From a virus: 43,911 nucleotides of DNA. The translations under genes and the position numbers were made by a program. Positions 36,590 to 43,911 of this stretch are shown here, in pieces. The notes under the pieces are model-generated. The model did not search any database and was not told the origin of the DNA. It saw only the letters and a program-made list of their open reading frames with translations. The stretch lies in IMG/VR virus record IMGVR_UViG_3300042526_000205, positions 1 to 43,911 of that record; one strand, 5' to 3'. Position 1 is the first letter of the stretch; every line of letters begins with the position of its first letter.

Positions 36590-37510
36590 CTAACGCTGGG
36601 GGTTTGTCAAACTATAAAAATCTTTAAAGTTAGTATTAGTAAAGATCTCATATTCTTCAAGAGTTCTTACTTCTCCTGCACCAAACATTCCAGTTTCTTC
36701 ACCACAAAGAATTTTTTTTTGCTTCTTGTATGAGATTTCTTCTAACTCTTTCCAAGATAGACCACGTAAGTTTCTATCTTTCCATATTTTATTATATCCA
36801 CCACGAGAATAAAAATGATAAACAATATTTTTTGATGGAGAGTATATATCCCATCCTCTAGTCCAAGATCTCATAGCAAAACAAATCTCTTCACCAAAGA
36901 AACTAATTTCTGGATCATAAGGAACTTCATCCACTATTAAACCATCTGAAAATATAAACCCACCAAGGACTGTCTCAGATAACTCTGGATTTTCTTTTAA
37001 CTTATCAGAAAACTCAAACCTTTCTGCAGTCCACTGATTTCTTTTATTTAATGACACCCTTTGTCTAGTAGGATATGGCTTTATTTTTGGATTATTCTTA
37101 ATTAAAAACATACCGCCATTTCTTTCAGGATCAAAAGGTGCTGGAAAGTATGATAGCATTACACGACTATGTCCAGATATATTCTTAGCCCTATTTAATT
37201 GATCAATAGATAATGTATCCCAACCAGGAGCAAACCTTGTGTGTGAATCAATTTGAAGAAAATATTCTTGACTATCGTACAGTTCCATTGCTTTTGCTCT
37301 TGCATATCCCGCACCCCTTGCTTCTTTTGGATGCATTTTAGTTAAAGATATGTTTTTTATACCGTCAAGACTAAAAAGTTCTGAGTCAACTCCTTGGTGA
37401 ACAACTCCAAAGTATAAGTTATCTGGATTGTTGGCATTACTAATAGCACTCTTAACTGTCCATTCAAGTTCTGGGTCACGATAAGAAGCAATAGATATAA
37501 ATATTCTCAT
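36590..37510 (-). CDS. GlcNAc-transferase-type glycosyltransferase
   Basis: 306 residues: RIFISIASYRDPELEWTVKS, ARGAGYARAKAMELYDSQEY, FLQIDSHTRFAPGWD (the DSHxxF metal/nucleotide motif), VLGGFIFSDGLIV and EISFFGEEICFAMRSWTRGW. Matches the GlcNAc-transferase family (PF11397) known for UDP-GlcNAc:Skp1-like enzymes and phage homologues. Separate from the main glycan operon and on the other strand. Confidence 0.8.
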   Translation of the reverse strand: MRIFISIASYRDPELEWTVKSAISNANNPDNLYFGVVHQGVDSELFSLDGIKNISLTKMHPKEARGAGYARAKAMELYDSQEYFLQIDSHTRFAPGWDTLSIDQLNRAKNISGHSRVMLSYFPAPFDPERNGGMFLIKNNPKIKPYPTRQRVSLNKRNQWTAERFEFSDKLKENPELSETVLGGFIFSDGLIVDEVPYDPEISFFGEEICFAMRSWTRGWDIYSPSKNIVYHFYSRGGYNKIWKDRNLRGLSWKELEEISYKKQKKILCGEETGMFGAGEVRTLEEYEIFTNTNFKDFYSLTNPQR

Positions 37511-37737
37511 TTTATTGCCTCTCTTGTTACCAAAACTATTGCGCCTTCCAGTTCTAATGCGTTTTTTAAGTTTAATACATACTGAAGAGCCTGTATTTTA
37601 TCGTCATGAACCATTTTTGCAAATTTATATTCATTTAACTTAATAGTTAAAAAATGTTCATTGTCAATTAACTCTATTGTAAATCCTTTTGGAGGAGTTA
37701 TAGAGTGAAAGGCCCTACGCATTTGGTCTGTATACAT
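37507..37737 (-). CDS. 76-residue hypothetical protein
   Basis: MYTDQMRRAFHSITPPKGFT... VLNLKNALELEGAIVLVTRE. Alpha/beta; overlaps the WhiB stop by one base and the GT start by four. Function unknown. Confidence 0.6.
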   Translation of the reverse strand: MYTDQMRRAFHSITPPKGFTIELIDNEHFLTIKLNEYKFAKMVHDDKIQALQYVLNLKNALELEGAIVLVTREAIK

Positions 37738-38021
37738 TATTTATCCGTTGTTAAAGACTGCCATGTATTAGCCCAGTCTTGTTTAGTTTTATGTTTATTA
37801 AACTCTCTAGATATGTTACCTAGTTCAAGAAACACTCCACCCCAAACCCCATACTCTTTACCAGAGACACCGTTAGCAAAGCAAACCTTTGATACTGGAC
37901 ACCTTTGACACATTGAATCTACAATTGGTCGTACATCTACATTGTCTTCATATTTATCAAAAAAGATATTAGTATCAAGACCAAGACACGCTGCTTGATC
38001 TTTCCATAAATGTTGCTTCAT
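37737..38021 (-). CDS. whiB: WhiB-family transcription regulator
   Basis: 94 residues with the four cluster cysteines C12, C38, C41, C47 (C-x25-CxxC-x5-C) and EYGVWGGVFLE (the GVWGG turn). WhiB proteins hold a 4Fe-4S cluster and bind region 4 of the primary sigma factor. The family is restricted to actinobacteria and their phages, the strongest host clue here. It may redirect host RNA polymerase to the phage promoters. Confidence 0.9.
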   Translation of the reverse strand: MKQHLWKDQAACLGLDTNIFFDKYEDNVDVRPIVDSMCQRCPVSKVCFANGVSGKEYGVWGGVFLELGNISREFNKHKTKQDWANTWQSLTTDK

Positions 38022-38231
38022 TTACTGACCGTATTTGTTTGGAATATCCCAACCATTACGATTAAGGTTAAAGGTTTTTTGCAAGTACCATGCATTTTTT
38101 ACACGTACTCCGCTTGGAGATGTTCTTGCCAGGTCTGATCTTTTGCGCTCAACAACGTCCCAACCCACCCAGTCAAGTTCTTTATTTTTTGAAACAATCT
38201 TTTCCATATGTGCTAACGAATTAATTATCAT
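38022..38231 (-). CDS. 69-residue conserved phage protein
   Basis: MIINSLAHMEKIVSKNKELD... VGWDVVERKRSDLARTSPSG, ending NKYGQ. Starts near MEKIV also possible. A recurrent short phage protein with WDVV and WxxPxxY-like motifs; unknown. The next gene (WhiB) abuts its stop. Confidence 0.6.
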   Translation of the reverse strand: MIINSLAHMEKIVSKNKELDWVGWDVVERKRSDLARTSPSGVRVKNAWYLQKTFNLNRNGWDIPNKYGQ

Positions 38232-38244
38232 TGTATTCTTTCTT

Positions 38245-38595
38245 TTAGTAACGGAAGATTCCTACTTCTACATTTTTTGATTCTGCAAAAGTTGTTAATT
38301 TTGACACTGGCTCTTTTGGTTTACTAAGAAATGCAAAATAGTTTATGTGTTCCATGTTGTCATGTACCCAACTTTCTGGAACTTTATAAAACTTTATCTT
38401 GCGACCCCTGGCTTTCATTCCTCTTTCTGAAAGGTTTGAAAACTCTGAAACAAAAGAATTGACCCTTGTCGGACCAACAGAATAAATTATAAAATCTTTT
38501 TCTTCTTCTTTCATTCCAGATAAAGCAACACTTATAGCACGAAGGAATAGATTGTAGTCATCAAACTCATTAGTTCCCTGTACTGCCACTATCAT
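38245..38595 (-). CDS. SLOG/DprA-like nucleotide-binding protein
   Basis: 116 residues: VAVQGTNEFDDYNLFLRAIS (Rossmann opening), FIIYSVGPTRVNSFVSEFSN, ERGMKARGRKIKFYKVP. The GTNEFDDY and GP-x-R pattern resembles SLOG-superfamily proteins that bind nucleotides or DNA. Overlaps the upstream gene by 26 bases. Confidence 0.65.
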   Translation of the reverse strand: MIVAVQGTNEFDDYNLFLRAISVALSGMKEEEKDFIIYSVGPTRVNSFVSEFSNLSERGMKARGRKIKFYKVPESWVHDNMEHINYFAFLSKPKEPVSKLTTFAESKNVEVGIFRY

Positions 38596-39001
38596 TTAGT
38601 TTCCCATTCTTTAAGTTGTCCAGGATGAACAACATCTTGTCTATTTCTTTTTTTGACATCTTGGTTGTATCTAAAGGTTTTCCAGTTTCTGGCCTAACCT
38701 TACCTTCAACCGTATCCCCAACATAAAACATGTTATTTGATACCCAATATGCTTTTTGATCTATTATGACAACTCTTGTTGTTTGTTTCTCTTTCCAAAT
38801 TTTAGACTGAGAAATGACAACTTTATCATCAAAAATATCTTTAAAGAAAAAATCTTTTAATATATTGTGCATATCGCTTTGGCGATATAATACTTTATTA
38901 AAAGATTTATTTCTTTTTCTGTTCATTAATACAAGTATAGCGCAAAAGAATATAGATGTCAACATGAAACATAACAAATATAGCATCTTAGCGTTTACCA
39001 A
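38570..39001 (-). CDS. membrane-anchored hypothetical protein
   Basis: 143 residues; membrane helix MLYLLCFMLTSIFFCAILVL then a soluble mixed alpha/beta domain (VVISQSKIWKEKQTTRVVII). C-terminal charged, MSKKEIDKMLFILDNLKNG. Unknown. Confidence 0.6.
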   Translation of the reverse strand: MVNAKMLYLLCFMLTSIFFCAILVLMNRKRNKSFNKVLYRQSDMHNILKDFFFKDIFDDKVVISQSKIWKEKQTTRVVIIDQKAYWVSNNMFYVGDTVEGKVRPETGKPLDTTKMSKKEIDKMLFILDNLKNGKLNDSGSTGN

Positions 39002-39301
39002 TTATTTTTTTTCAGTTTTTATATTTATTTTTTTTTCTGCTTTTTCATATTTTTTTATAGTCTTTTCTATTTCTTTCTCTTTTGCTTGTTTTTCTAATTC
39101 TAATAAGAAAAGCGAATGATTTTTTAAATCTGAAATACTTTTTTCATAATCTGCAGTATTACTATCTATCTTATCATTTAAGGACTTTACCTTATTATTT
39201 CCTTCTAATTGTAAAACTAAATAACTTAACTCTTGTTGAGATACTTTTGTTTTATAAAATTCAATAATTTGAAATAAATCTTGTTTTGATAAATGTTCCA
39301 A
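39002..39301 (-). CDS. coiled-coil protein
   Basis: 99 residues, almost entirely helical and charged (KSLNDKIDSNTADYEKSISD, ELEKQAKEKEIEKTIKKYEK). Lys/Glu-rich. May be a scaffold or partner of the membrane protein just downstream; unknown. Confidence 0.6.
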   Translation of the reverse strand: MEHLSKQDLFQIIEFYKTKVSQQELSYLVLQLEGNNKVKSLNDKIDSNTADYEKSISDLKNHSLFLLELEKQAKEKEIEKTIKKYEKAEKKINIKTEKK

Positions 39302-39306
39302 CTTTA

Positions 39307-39672
39307 TTACCCCTTTATGCTAAATGGACTTCCTTGCCAAACCTTTTCTGCTTTATTTTTTTCACGCTCAACTATAGCACGACTCCAAGCAAAGCCTGCA
39401 TCTCCACCCCAGGCTAACCACATGATCTTACCATTAGATGGATTCTCTGCATTGTCCCAATCTTTACCTTTTTTATCTACTTCATGACGTGAAAAGAAAG
39501 AGTACATTCTTTTAACAGTATCAAGAGACATAGAAGCACCATTTACAATATCAGTGGCTCTACCCCAACCTACTGGAGTACCAGCACCTGTTGCTTTGCC
39601 ATCTTCTTTATACTTTAAGGCACGTCTTGCAGCAGACTTCATACCATCATTAGGTGAGTATGTATCTGCCAT
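39307..39672 (-). CDS. phage protein with SAARRAL/GWGRA motifs
   Basis: 121 residues: DGMKSAARRALKYKEDGKAT, GAGTPVGWGRATDIVNGASM, MSLDTVKRMYSFFSRHEVDK, MWLAWGGDAGFAWS. I have seen this domain as the C-terminal part of longer phage prohead-protease-type proteins; here it stands alone. Coupled by TAATG to the upstream gene. Confidence 0.65.
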   Translation of the reverse strand: MADTYSPNDGMKSAARRALKYKEDGKATGAGTPVGWGRATDIVNGASMSLDTVKRMYSFFSRHEVDKKGKDWDNAENPSNGKIMWLAWGGDAGFAWSRAIVEREKNKAEKVWQGSPFSIKG

Positions 39673-39806
39673 TACTTATCCTTCTTTGGATGCTTCACTT
39701 CATATGGACCAAGAATAGATTTAACTGTACCGTTTTTATTCATGCGTACAATCTTTCCGTCCTTAATTTGTGTTGCATTAAATGATTGTGCTTTTTTCTT
39801 TGGCAT
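39672..39806 (-). CDS. 44-residue basic protein
   Basis: MPKKKAQSFNATQIKDGKIV... GPYEVKHPKKDK. Basic ends; sits between the two detached domain genes, TAATG at its 3' end. Unknown. Confidence 0.5.
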   Translation of the reverse strand: MPKKKAQSFNATQIKDGKIVRMNKNGTVKSILGPYEVKHPKKDK

Positions 39807-40339
39807 TATTTTAAAAATCCGTTCCAAAAGTTATCTGATCCTAATTCTTTTTCAGACTTATAGGTTCCACCACGTCGTTTATATTCTTGTACTACCCAAG
39901 AGTTTGCAACTGCAGAGGGATACACATCAAACTTATCCTTTGCTGCCTGCACAACTCTTGCATAAAGTTGTGGATTAGAAGGTGTTGATCCGCCTCTTCG
40001 TGGTTTAATAATATCTTCATAGTTTGGCTTCTTTCCCTTGCCAATTGATGAATCATACATTGCCATTGCAACTTCTGAATTCATATCATGATTGTTTACG
40101 TCTGCAACTTGTGCATCTTTATACATCATTCCAATACTATAGGCTGTGGGTTCCCATTTGCCATCTTCTTCTTTATAAATTCTAACAGACATTGCTGGGT
40201 TTTCTGGTGGCATTGATTCAAGTGCATACTCTGACCCAGGCGTACCCAATGTTCCACCCTCAACCATAATGTGCTCTACAACACCATGCATAACACCCTC
40301 AGATGTCCTGCCCATAACAAAGTCGCCTTCTTTTATCAT
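39806..40339 (-). CDS. phage structural/maturation-associated protein
   Basis: 177 residues starting GDFVMGRTSEGVMHGVVEHI, then GGTLGTPGSEYALESMPPEN and a C-terminal SAVANSWVVQEYKRRGGTYK. The KOW-like GDFV.G.TSEG..HG.VEHI block normally follows a prohead protease in related phages. No protease domain here. TATAAT with six bases precedes the ATG, so it is leaderless. Confidence 0.65.
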   Translation of the reverse strand: MIKEGDFVMGRTSEGVMHGVVEHIMVEGGTLGTPGSEYALESMPPENPAMSVRIYKEEDGKWEPTAYSIGMMYKDAQVADVNNHDMNSEVAMAMYDSSIGKGKKPNYEDIIKPRRGGSTPSNPQLYARVVQAAKDKFDVYPSAVANSWVVQEYKRRGGTYKSEKELGSDNFWNGFLK

Positions 40340-40358
40340 ATACTGATTATATCAGACT

Positions 40359-40685
40359 TTAGTTCTTTAGTAGTCTTTTGACTTCTTCTAATGCCCAGAT
40401 TTCTGGCTTTGTAAGTTTAGAAACCTCAACCTTGTCAAGACCTTTTTCGGATATTGTAACTATTGGATCTGGCAATAAAAGGTCAATGTTGACATACCCC
40501 TTTTCCCACAGATTTAACAAATCTCTATTTACCGTCTTAAGATGATCCTCATACAGATCTGGCATAACTTCTTTCATTCTAGAGGTTATAGCATAAAGAA
40601 ATTCTCCATTTTCAGAGTCTACCCCAGCAACCTCTAGGGCACCTTCAAGTATAAGGTTTTTTATTAGTTCATCTTCAGTGTTCAA
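40359..40685 (-). CDS. 108-residue hypothetical protein (wHTH-like)
   Basis: MNTEDELIKNLILEGALEVA... GYVNIDLLLPDPIVTISEKG. Helical N-terminus followed by a beta hairpin, in the style of a winged-helix domain. Overlaps the thioredoxin gene by 11 bases. Unknown. Confidence 0.55.
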   Translation of the reverse strand: MNTEDELIKNLILEGALEVAGVDSENGEFLYAITSRMKEVMPDLYEDHLKTVNRDLLNLWEKGYVNIDLLLPDPIVTISEKGLDKVEVSKLTKPEIWALEEVKRLLKN

Positions 40686-40941
40686 GGTAACGAAGAAACC
40701 CTTCTAATCTTTTTCTATTTGCGTCTCCTTGTTCACGACGGAATTCTTCTCCATTTTTAATAAAAACAAATGTAGGCACCATTTCAACTGCAAAATCTTT
40801 TACCATTTGAGGTGCTTCAAATACATCAACAATAAAAAATTTAACTGTTTCACTTTCTTGGTTTAAAGCCTCAATATGTGGCCAAGTTTCTAAACATGGT
40901 TCACACTTATCATCCTTAAAAAATATTATAAAATTTTCCAT
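40675..40941 (-). CDS. thioredoxin-like protein 1
   Basis: 88 residues, thioredoxin fold: strand FIIFFKDDKCEPCLE with C13/C16, DVFEAPQMVKDFAVEMVPTFVFI (cis-Pro). Shorter than a full Trx (about 105), similar to phage glutaredoxin-like thioredoxins. First of two in tandem with different active-site dipeptides (EP). Confidence 0.8.
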   Translation of the reverse strand: MENFIIFFKDDKCEPCLETWPHIEALNQESETVKFFIVDVFEAPQMVKDFAVEMVPTFVFIKNGEEFRREQGDANRKRLEGFLRYLEH

Positions 40942-40952
40942 TTTTCTCCTTT

Positions 40953-41213
40953 TTATTTTTGATAGTCAATTAACTCTTTTAACTGTTGCTTTGTCTGTGC
41001 GCCAGTTACACGATGAATTTCTTTGTTGTCTTTCATTACTACAAAAGTAGGAACAGATTTAATCTCAAAATCCTGAGCCATCTCAATTTCTGAATCAACA
41101 TCAATAATAAAAATTTTAGCCATGGTCTGTTCACGGTTTAAATCTTCAACAATTGGCTTTGTTTGTTTACAGGGATTACACCATTCAGCAGTAAAATAAA
41201 AAATCATTTTCAT
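40953..41213 (-). CDS. thioredoxin-like protein 2
   Basis: 86 residues: IFYFTAEWCNPCKQTKP (C12/C15, WCNPC), IFIIDVDSEIEMAQDFEIKS and SVPTFVV with cis-Pro. Upstream paralogue of the preceding entry. May reduce a phage or host enzyme such as ribonucleotide reductase; no partner in the window. Confidence 0.85.
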   Translation of the reverse strand: MKMIFYFTAEWCNPCKQTKPIVEDLNREQTMAKIFIIDVDSEIEMAQDFEIKSVPTFVVMKDNKEIHRVTGAQTKQQLKELIDYQK

Positions 41214-41620
41214 TACTTGCCTGATTTTAATCTAGACTTTTTAAGTGCTTGAAAGTCCTTAACCTTGGTATCTCCAAGGTAGCCCCAAGCATACCCATCA
41301 TTAATCATTTTATCATTGAGAGATACTGTGTCTCCATTAACATATACCCAGCCTAAAATGCGACCATACTTTTCAGATGAATCCATCTTTTCAGTCTTGA
41401 TAATAACAGACTTAGCATCCTTCAGAGACTTTTTTAGATACTCCTTGGCTTCAAGACCGAGAGCCTTTTCAGCAAGGTCCTTTGTGCGAGACTCAGGGGT
41501 GTCAATACCAGCCAATCTAACACGGGATGCAAATAAAATATCAAAACCTAAATCAATAAGAACATCAATGGTGTCTCCATCTACTACGTTCTCTACTTTT
41601 CTAACATAATACTCATACAT
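41213..41620 (-). CDS. staphylococcal-nuclease-like (TNase) protein
   Basis: 135 residues: ENVVDGDTIDVLIDLGFDIL, RLAGIDTPESRTKDLAEKA, KYGRILGWVYVNGDTVSLND, INDGYAWGY. These are the SNase core motifs with the conserved Asp, Arg and DTPE. Ca-dependent DNA/RNA hydrolysis expected. No signal peptide, so it would act in the host cell. Confidence 0.85.
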   Translation of the reverse strand: MYEYYVRKVENVVDGDTIDVLIDLGFDILFASRVRLAGIDTPESRTKDLAEKALGLEAKEYLKKSLKDAKSVIIKTEKMDSSEKYGRILGWVYVNGDTVSLNDKMINDGYAWGYLGDTKVKDFQALKKSRLKSGK

Positions 41621-41870
41621 AATCTTTATCCTTTAATTTATTTTGAACTAACTTATCTCGTTCGTCAATCAAAGTTAATGCAAAAGACATCATTTTTTTA
41701 TATCCACTTGCATCATTCATAATTTTATTATAGTGATGCCCACAAAACATTAAATCTCCAGATATTCCAGTTACTTTAACAAGTGCTTCTGAAGGACAGG
41801 AATCACAACGATCTGTTGCCTTTAATAGCCATTCTTTTTCTGCAACTGCTTCTGTAATTGTCATGTTCAT
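41613..41870 (-). CDS. DUF7455-like zinc-binding protein
   Basis: 85 residues: RCDSCPSEALVKVTGISGDL, MFCGHHYNKIMND. The CDxC...C.HH layout is typical of this short actinobacterial and phage family. Overlaps the nuclease gene by eight bases. Confidence 0.7.
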   Translation of the reverse strand: MNMTITEAVAEKEWLLKATDRCDSCPSEALVKVTGISGDLMFCGHHYNKIMNDASGYKKMMSFALTLIDERDKLVQNKLKDKDYV

Positions 41871-41879
41871 AGTATACCG

Positions 41880-42062
41880 CTACTTTCTGTTATCAGTGGA
41901 ATAAAACCCACTACCGTTGAATACTGCTCCTACATTAGAGTATACACGAACTAAATAAGTATTGCAAGTGTCACACTTATACCCAGGATCATCTTCTTTA
42001 ATAGAACGCTCCTTGGTATATCTTCGTGCACATGGCATGCAATCATATTCGTATAAAGCCAT
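41880..42062 (-). CDS. FmdB-type zinc-ribbon protein
   Basis: 60 residues beginning MALYEYDCMPCARRYTKERS, the FmdB start, then YKCDTCNTYLVRVYSNVGAV and a GSGFYSTD tail. Two CxxC knuckles. Regulatory role assumed for the family only. Confidence 0.75.
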   Translation of the reverse strand: MALYEYDCMPCARRYTKERSIKEDDPGYKCDTCNTYLVRVYSNVGAVFNGSGFYSTDNRK

Positions 42063-42067
42063 TTGTA

Positions 42068-42286
42068 TTATTTAACCTTATTTCCAAATTTAGCCCATAC
42101 TCTTTCGTGTAAAAAGTATCCAATCATTTCGCAAGCCGTGTATATAATTGCAAACGTTCCAGCGTATTCCCAATGGGCTTCGCCAGTAATAGCCTTTTCA
42201 AAAAAATAAACTAAGGTTCCAACAAATCCAATATGAACTGCTGGCCAAGACAAAGACTTATAAATACTTCTCTTGTTTGACTCCAT
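42068..42286 (-). CDS. DUF2061 membrane protein
   Basis: 72 residues: SIYKSLSWPAVHIGFVGTLV, FAIIYTACEMIGYFLHERVW. The K-SLSWP...T...Y...G and HERVW ends identify DUF2061. Two membrane helices; abuts the endolysin gene and could aid lysis, which is inference. Confidence 0.75.
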   Translation of the reverse strand: MESNKRSIYKSLSWPAVHIGFVGTLVYFFEKAITGEAHWEYAGTFAIIYTACEMIGYFLHERVWAKFGNKVK

Positions 42287-42930
42287 TACAGTGCTACCTT
42301 TCCCTTTCCTCCGCCAGAGGATGCTTTCTTTGCAGCAGTATTTGCAGTCTTCTTTGCAGCATCTGGAGATGTTGCCTTGGCTGGTGTTGCTGCTAACTTG
42401 TTTAATAGTGGAGCATTTTCTTCACCAGTATAAACTGGACGACCCCAACCAACAACAGCATTAAGTAATTTCTTTTTATTGTTCTTTACATAACCACGAG
42501 TCTTCTCAACGCACATGCCTCCGTTACGCTGATCTCCCTTTGCAGTTCCTGAAGTGTTTCCTTCAATAACTTGAATTGTTCCATCACCATTGTTTTTAAT
42601 GCAAATACCAACATGTGAAATACGATTTACACCATCATCTGGAAAATCAAAATAGATCCAGTCTCCTGGCATTGGGTCATCATTACGAGCATCTGACCAT
42701 CTGCCCTCTTTCTTAAATTGATCTGATGCTGCTACTGTTGATGCAGACTTTGGGAACTTTGAAACTCCCGCTGACATAGCGCACCAAGAAACAAATGACT
42801 GGCACCAAGGTTGGAAATTAACCTTCATCCATGCACCGTACTTTGTTTCGTTATCTTTAGGACCTTCAATGGTTCCTAACTCTTTCTTTGCAACCTCAAT
42901 GATTGCTTCTAAACTTCCTCTTGTTGCCAT
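42286..42930 (-). CDS. CHAP-domain endolysin
   Basis: 214 residues. CHAP amidase/peptidase: PWCQSFVSWCA (C43), SHVGICIK (H106), VIEGNTSG (E123, N125). Substrate is peptidoglycan peptide. C-terminal 50 residues are Ala/Lys-rich (AKATSPDAAKKTANTAAKKA) and could carry wall binding. Its stop overlaps the start of the DUF2061 gene by one base. AAAGGGGGAAT is the RBS. Confidence 0.85.
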   Translation of the reverse strand: MATRGSLEAIIEVAKKELGTIEGPKDNETKYGAWMKVNFQPWCQSFVSWCAMSAGVSKFPKSASTVAASDQFKKEGRWSDARNDDPMPGDWIYFDFPDDGVNRISHVGICIKNNGDGTIQVIEGNTSGTAKGDQRNGGMCVEKTRGYVKNNKKKLLNAVVGWGRPVYTGEENAPLLNKLAATPAKATSPDAAKKTANTAAKKASSGGGKGKVAL

Positions 42931-42965
42931 TATTCCCCCTTTAGGTACTATATTCTATTATAGCA

Positions 42966-43241
42966 TTATGATGCTTGTGATGTCAATCTGTTATGCGTTC
43001 TTATTCTATGGCAATTAGCACAAACAACTTCACATTTTTCAATTTCTTTTTTAATTGCTTTCCATGAAAATCCATCGTGGATCATCCTAGATATATTATA
43101 TTTTTTATTTTTTATGTGGTCAAAGTCTAAGATTATATGATTGTTAATTCCACAGTCTACACATCCAGAAGCCTCTTTAATTTCTGCAAGCCTCTTCTTT
43201 AAAATCTGCTTATTATAATGGTCTAACTCTTTGTCAGTCAT
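42966..43241 (-). CDS. HNH endonuclease (short)
   Basis: 91 residues from the ATG at 43241: CVDCG, LDFDHIKNKK, CEVVCANCHRIRTHNR, the minimal phage HNH. TATAAT (43254-43249, minus) with a seven-base gap supports this start over 43283, which would begin inside the 43270-43351 stem. Likely homing-type. Confidence 0.8.
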   Translation of the reverse strand: MTDKELDHYNKQILKKRLAEIKEASGCVDCGINNHIILDFDHIKNKKYNISRMIHDGFSWKAIKKEIEKCEVVCANCHRIRTHNRLTSQAS

Positions 43242-43269
43242 TAACATCATTATACCGTTAAATATTAGG

Positions 43270-43351
43270 CCCCACACAGGCAATTCACCTGACTTGCGCC
43301 ACGGTCTCTATCCAATGGGTAACTATGCCATCGCTAAGGTCCTGTGTGGGG
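43270..43351. other. long-stem structured element
   Basis: CCCCACACAGG (43270-43280) pairs perfectly with CCTGTGTGGGG (43341-43351); the 60-nt interior holds ACC...GGT and GCG...CGC pairings. It lies between the Hsp20 stop and the HNH start. No T tract on either side. Could be a non-coding RNA, an Hsp20 3' UTR structure, or a mobile-intron remnant. Confidence 0.5.
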
Positions 43352-43365
43352 ACACTTATATTGTA

Positions 43366-43782
43366 CTACTTGATTTTGATTGTCTTAGGCTTTTTATCTT
43401 CAGGAACAATTCGTACTACGTGAACATGTAGCATGCCATCCTTTAGTTCTGCAGAAGTTACTTCCATGTACTCTCCCAGTGCAAAAGATCTTACGAACTT
43501 TCTTCCTGCAATACCCTTGTGTACTACCTCTGCATCTGTTACCTCAACAATTTCACCCTTGATAATCAGTGTTCCATTATCTACTGATACATCAATATCT
43601 TCCTTTGAAAAACCAGCAATAGCCAGCGAAATCTGATATGTATCTTCATCTAGTTTAAGAAGATCATACGGAGGATATGACTGTGAGTTTGTTTTATGTG
43701 CTGTATTTAAACGGCCTAACTCTCTGTTAAAGCCAATAAAAAAAGGATCGTTAAATAGATCCATAGCGTACTTTGTTACCAT
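43366..43782 (-). CDS. hsp20: Hsp20 small heat-shock protein
   Basis: 138 residues with an alpha-crystallin domain (YQISLAIAGFSKEDIDVSVD, NGTLIIKGE, IAGRKFVRSFALGEYMEV). Holdase chaperone; phages of photosynthetic and freshwater bacteria often carry one. GAAAGGGG precedes the ATG and a hairpin in the leader (43813-43833) may affect translation. Confidence 0.85.
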   Translation of the reverse strand: MVTKYAMDLFNDPFFIGFNRELGRLNTAHKTNSQSYPPYDLLKLDEDTYQISLAIAGFSKEDIDVSVDNGTLIIKGEIVEVTDAEVVHKGIAGRKFVRSFALGEYMEVTSAELKDGMLHVHVVRIVPEDKKPKTIKIK

Positions 43783-43812
43783 GTTATTCCCCTTTCAAGC
43801 GAATAAGTTAAC

Positions 43813-43833
43813 GTACCCCCAATCGGCAGGTAC
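43813..43833 (-). promoter_or_regulatory. leader hairpin upstream of hsp20
   Basis: GTACC / GGTAC stem with an inner CC/GG pair, about 30 bases before the ATG; TATAAT lies further upstream near 43843-43848 (minus). Possible thermosensor, unproven. Confidence 0.35.
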
Positions 43834-43857
43834 TTATATATTATATCAAACTTTTAG

Positions 43858-43911
43858 TAGCCCTACAGAGAATTGAACTCTGCTCACCAAGATGAAAGCC
43901 TGGTATCCTAA
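43858..43911 (-). tRNA. tRNA-Glu(TTC), 5' partial at the window edge
   Basis: T-arm CAGAG-TTCAATT-CTCTG, acceptor TAGGGCT, anticodon loop CTTTCAT (TTC) with stem CCAGG / CTTGG. The 5' end lies outside the window. Confidence 0.8.

Noticed and set aside
41316-41609. 97-codon plus-strand ORF
   Set aside because: Exact antisense shadow of the nuclease gene.
43231-43431. 66-codon plus-strand ORF through the structured element
   Set aside because: Antisense to two real genes, no RBS; the base pairing explains the sequence better.

Overview
The window looks like part of a tailed-phage genome (or a metagenomic phage contig) that infects an AT-rich actinobacterium. The phage evidence is a tail-associated lysozyme domain, a tail-fibre cassette with collagen-like and FN3 domains, a CHAP endolysin beside a holin-like gene, homing-type HNH and GIY-YIG nucleases, Gp88 and DUF932 proteins, and dozens of tightly overlapping tiny genes. 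The host evidence is a WhiB-family regulator, a DUF7455-like protein and abundant leaderless promoters. A low-GC freshwater actinobacterium fits, but that is inference. I saw no integrase, terminase, capsid or polymerase gene, so the window is only part of the genome.

Layout. 1-482 (+): C-terminus of a tail lysin or tape-measure protein. 543-6938 (-): tail-fibre/adhesin cassette plus a DUF6065-like protein, a zinc ribbon and a small membrane protein. 7001-8943 (+): flavin-dependent halogenase behind a four-codon leaderless uORF, and a second zinc ribbon. 8945-10446 (-): DUF6065 protein and four micro-genes. 10828-22139 (+): early-type region of mostly unknown small genes, broken into modules by repeated promoters and repeated stem-loops, with Gp88, DUF932 and tRNA-Asp. 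21181-21933: gene-poor, repeat-rich, the best candidate replication origin. 22145-23089: divergent GIY-YIG and HNH nucleases. 23171-29522 (+): three more DUF6065-like paralogues, zinc-ribbon and membrane microproteins, a PD-(D/E)XK-type nuclease and a NodU/CmcH-type carbamoyltransferase. 29563-29790: tRNA-Met, -Ile(UAU), -Arg(UCU). 29820-34993 (+): glycan operon (four glycosyltransferases, SDR epimerase, FkbM methyltransferase). 35042-43782 (-): holin-like protein, 2OG-Fe(II) oxygenase, XapX, GlcNAc-transferase-type enzyme, WhiB, SLOG-like protein, two thioredoxins, SNase-like nuclease, DUF2061, CHAP endolysin, HNH and Hsp20. 43858-43911 (-): partial tRNA-Glu.

Three layers deserve attention. 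(1) A five-member DUF6065-like family, twice sitting near a small CPIGKW zinc ribbon and near a halogenase, has no known function and may share a dUTPase-like barrel. (2) There are two promoter grammars: leaderless TTGACA-N17-TANNNT-N5-7-ATG, and a second type with (A/T)TGTCA exactly 11 bp before the -10. (3) A stem-loop family with consensus CCTRAGYA-TG...AAAC-TRCTYA shows compensatory changes and punctuates the early modules. The glycan/carbamoyl cluster could decorate virion proteins, host surface glycans or DNA; the sequence does not decide.
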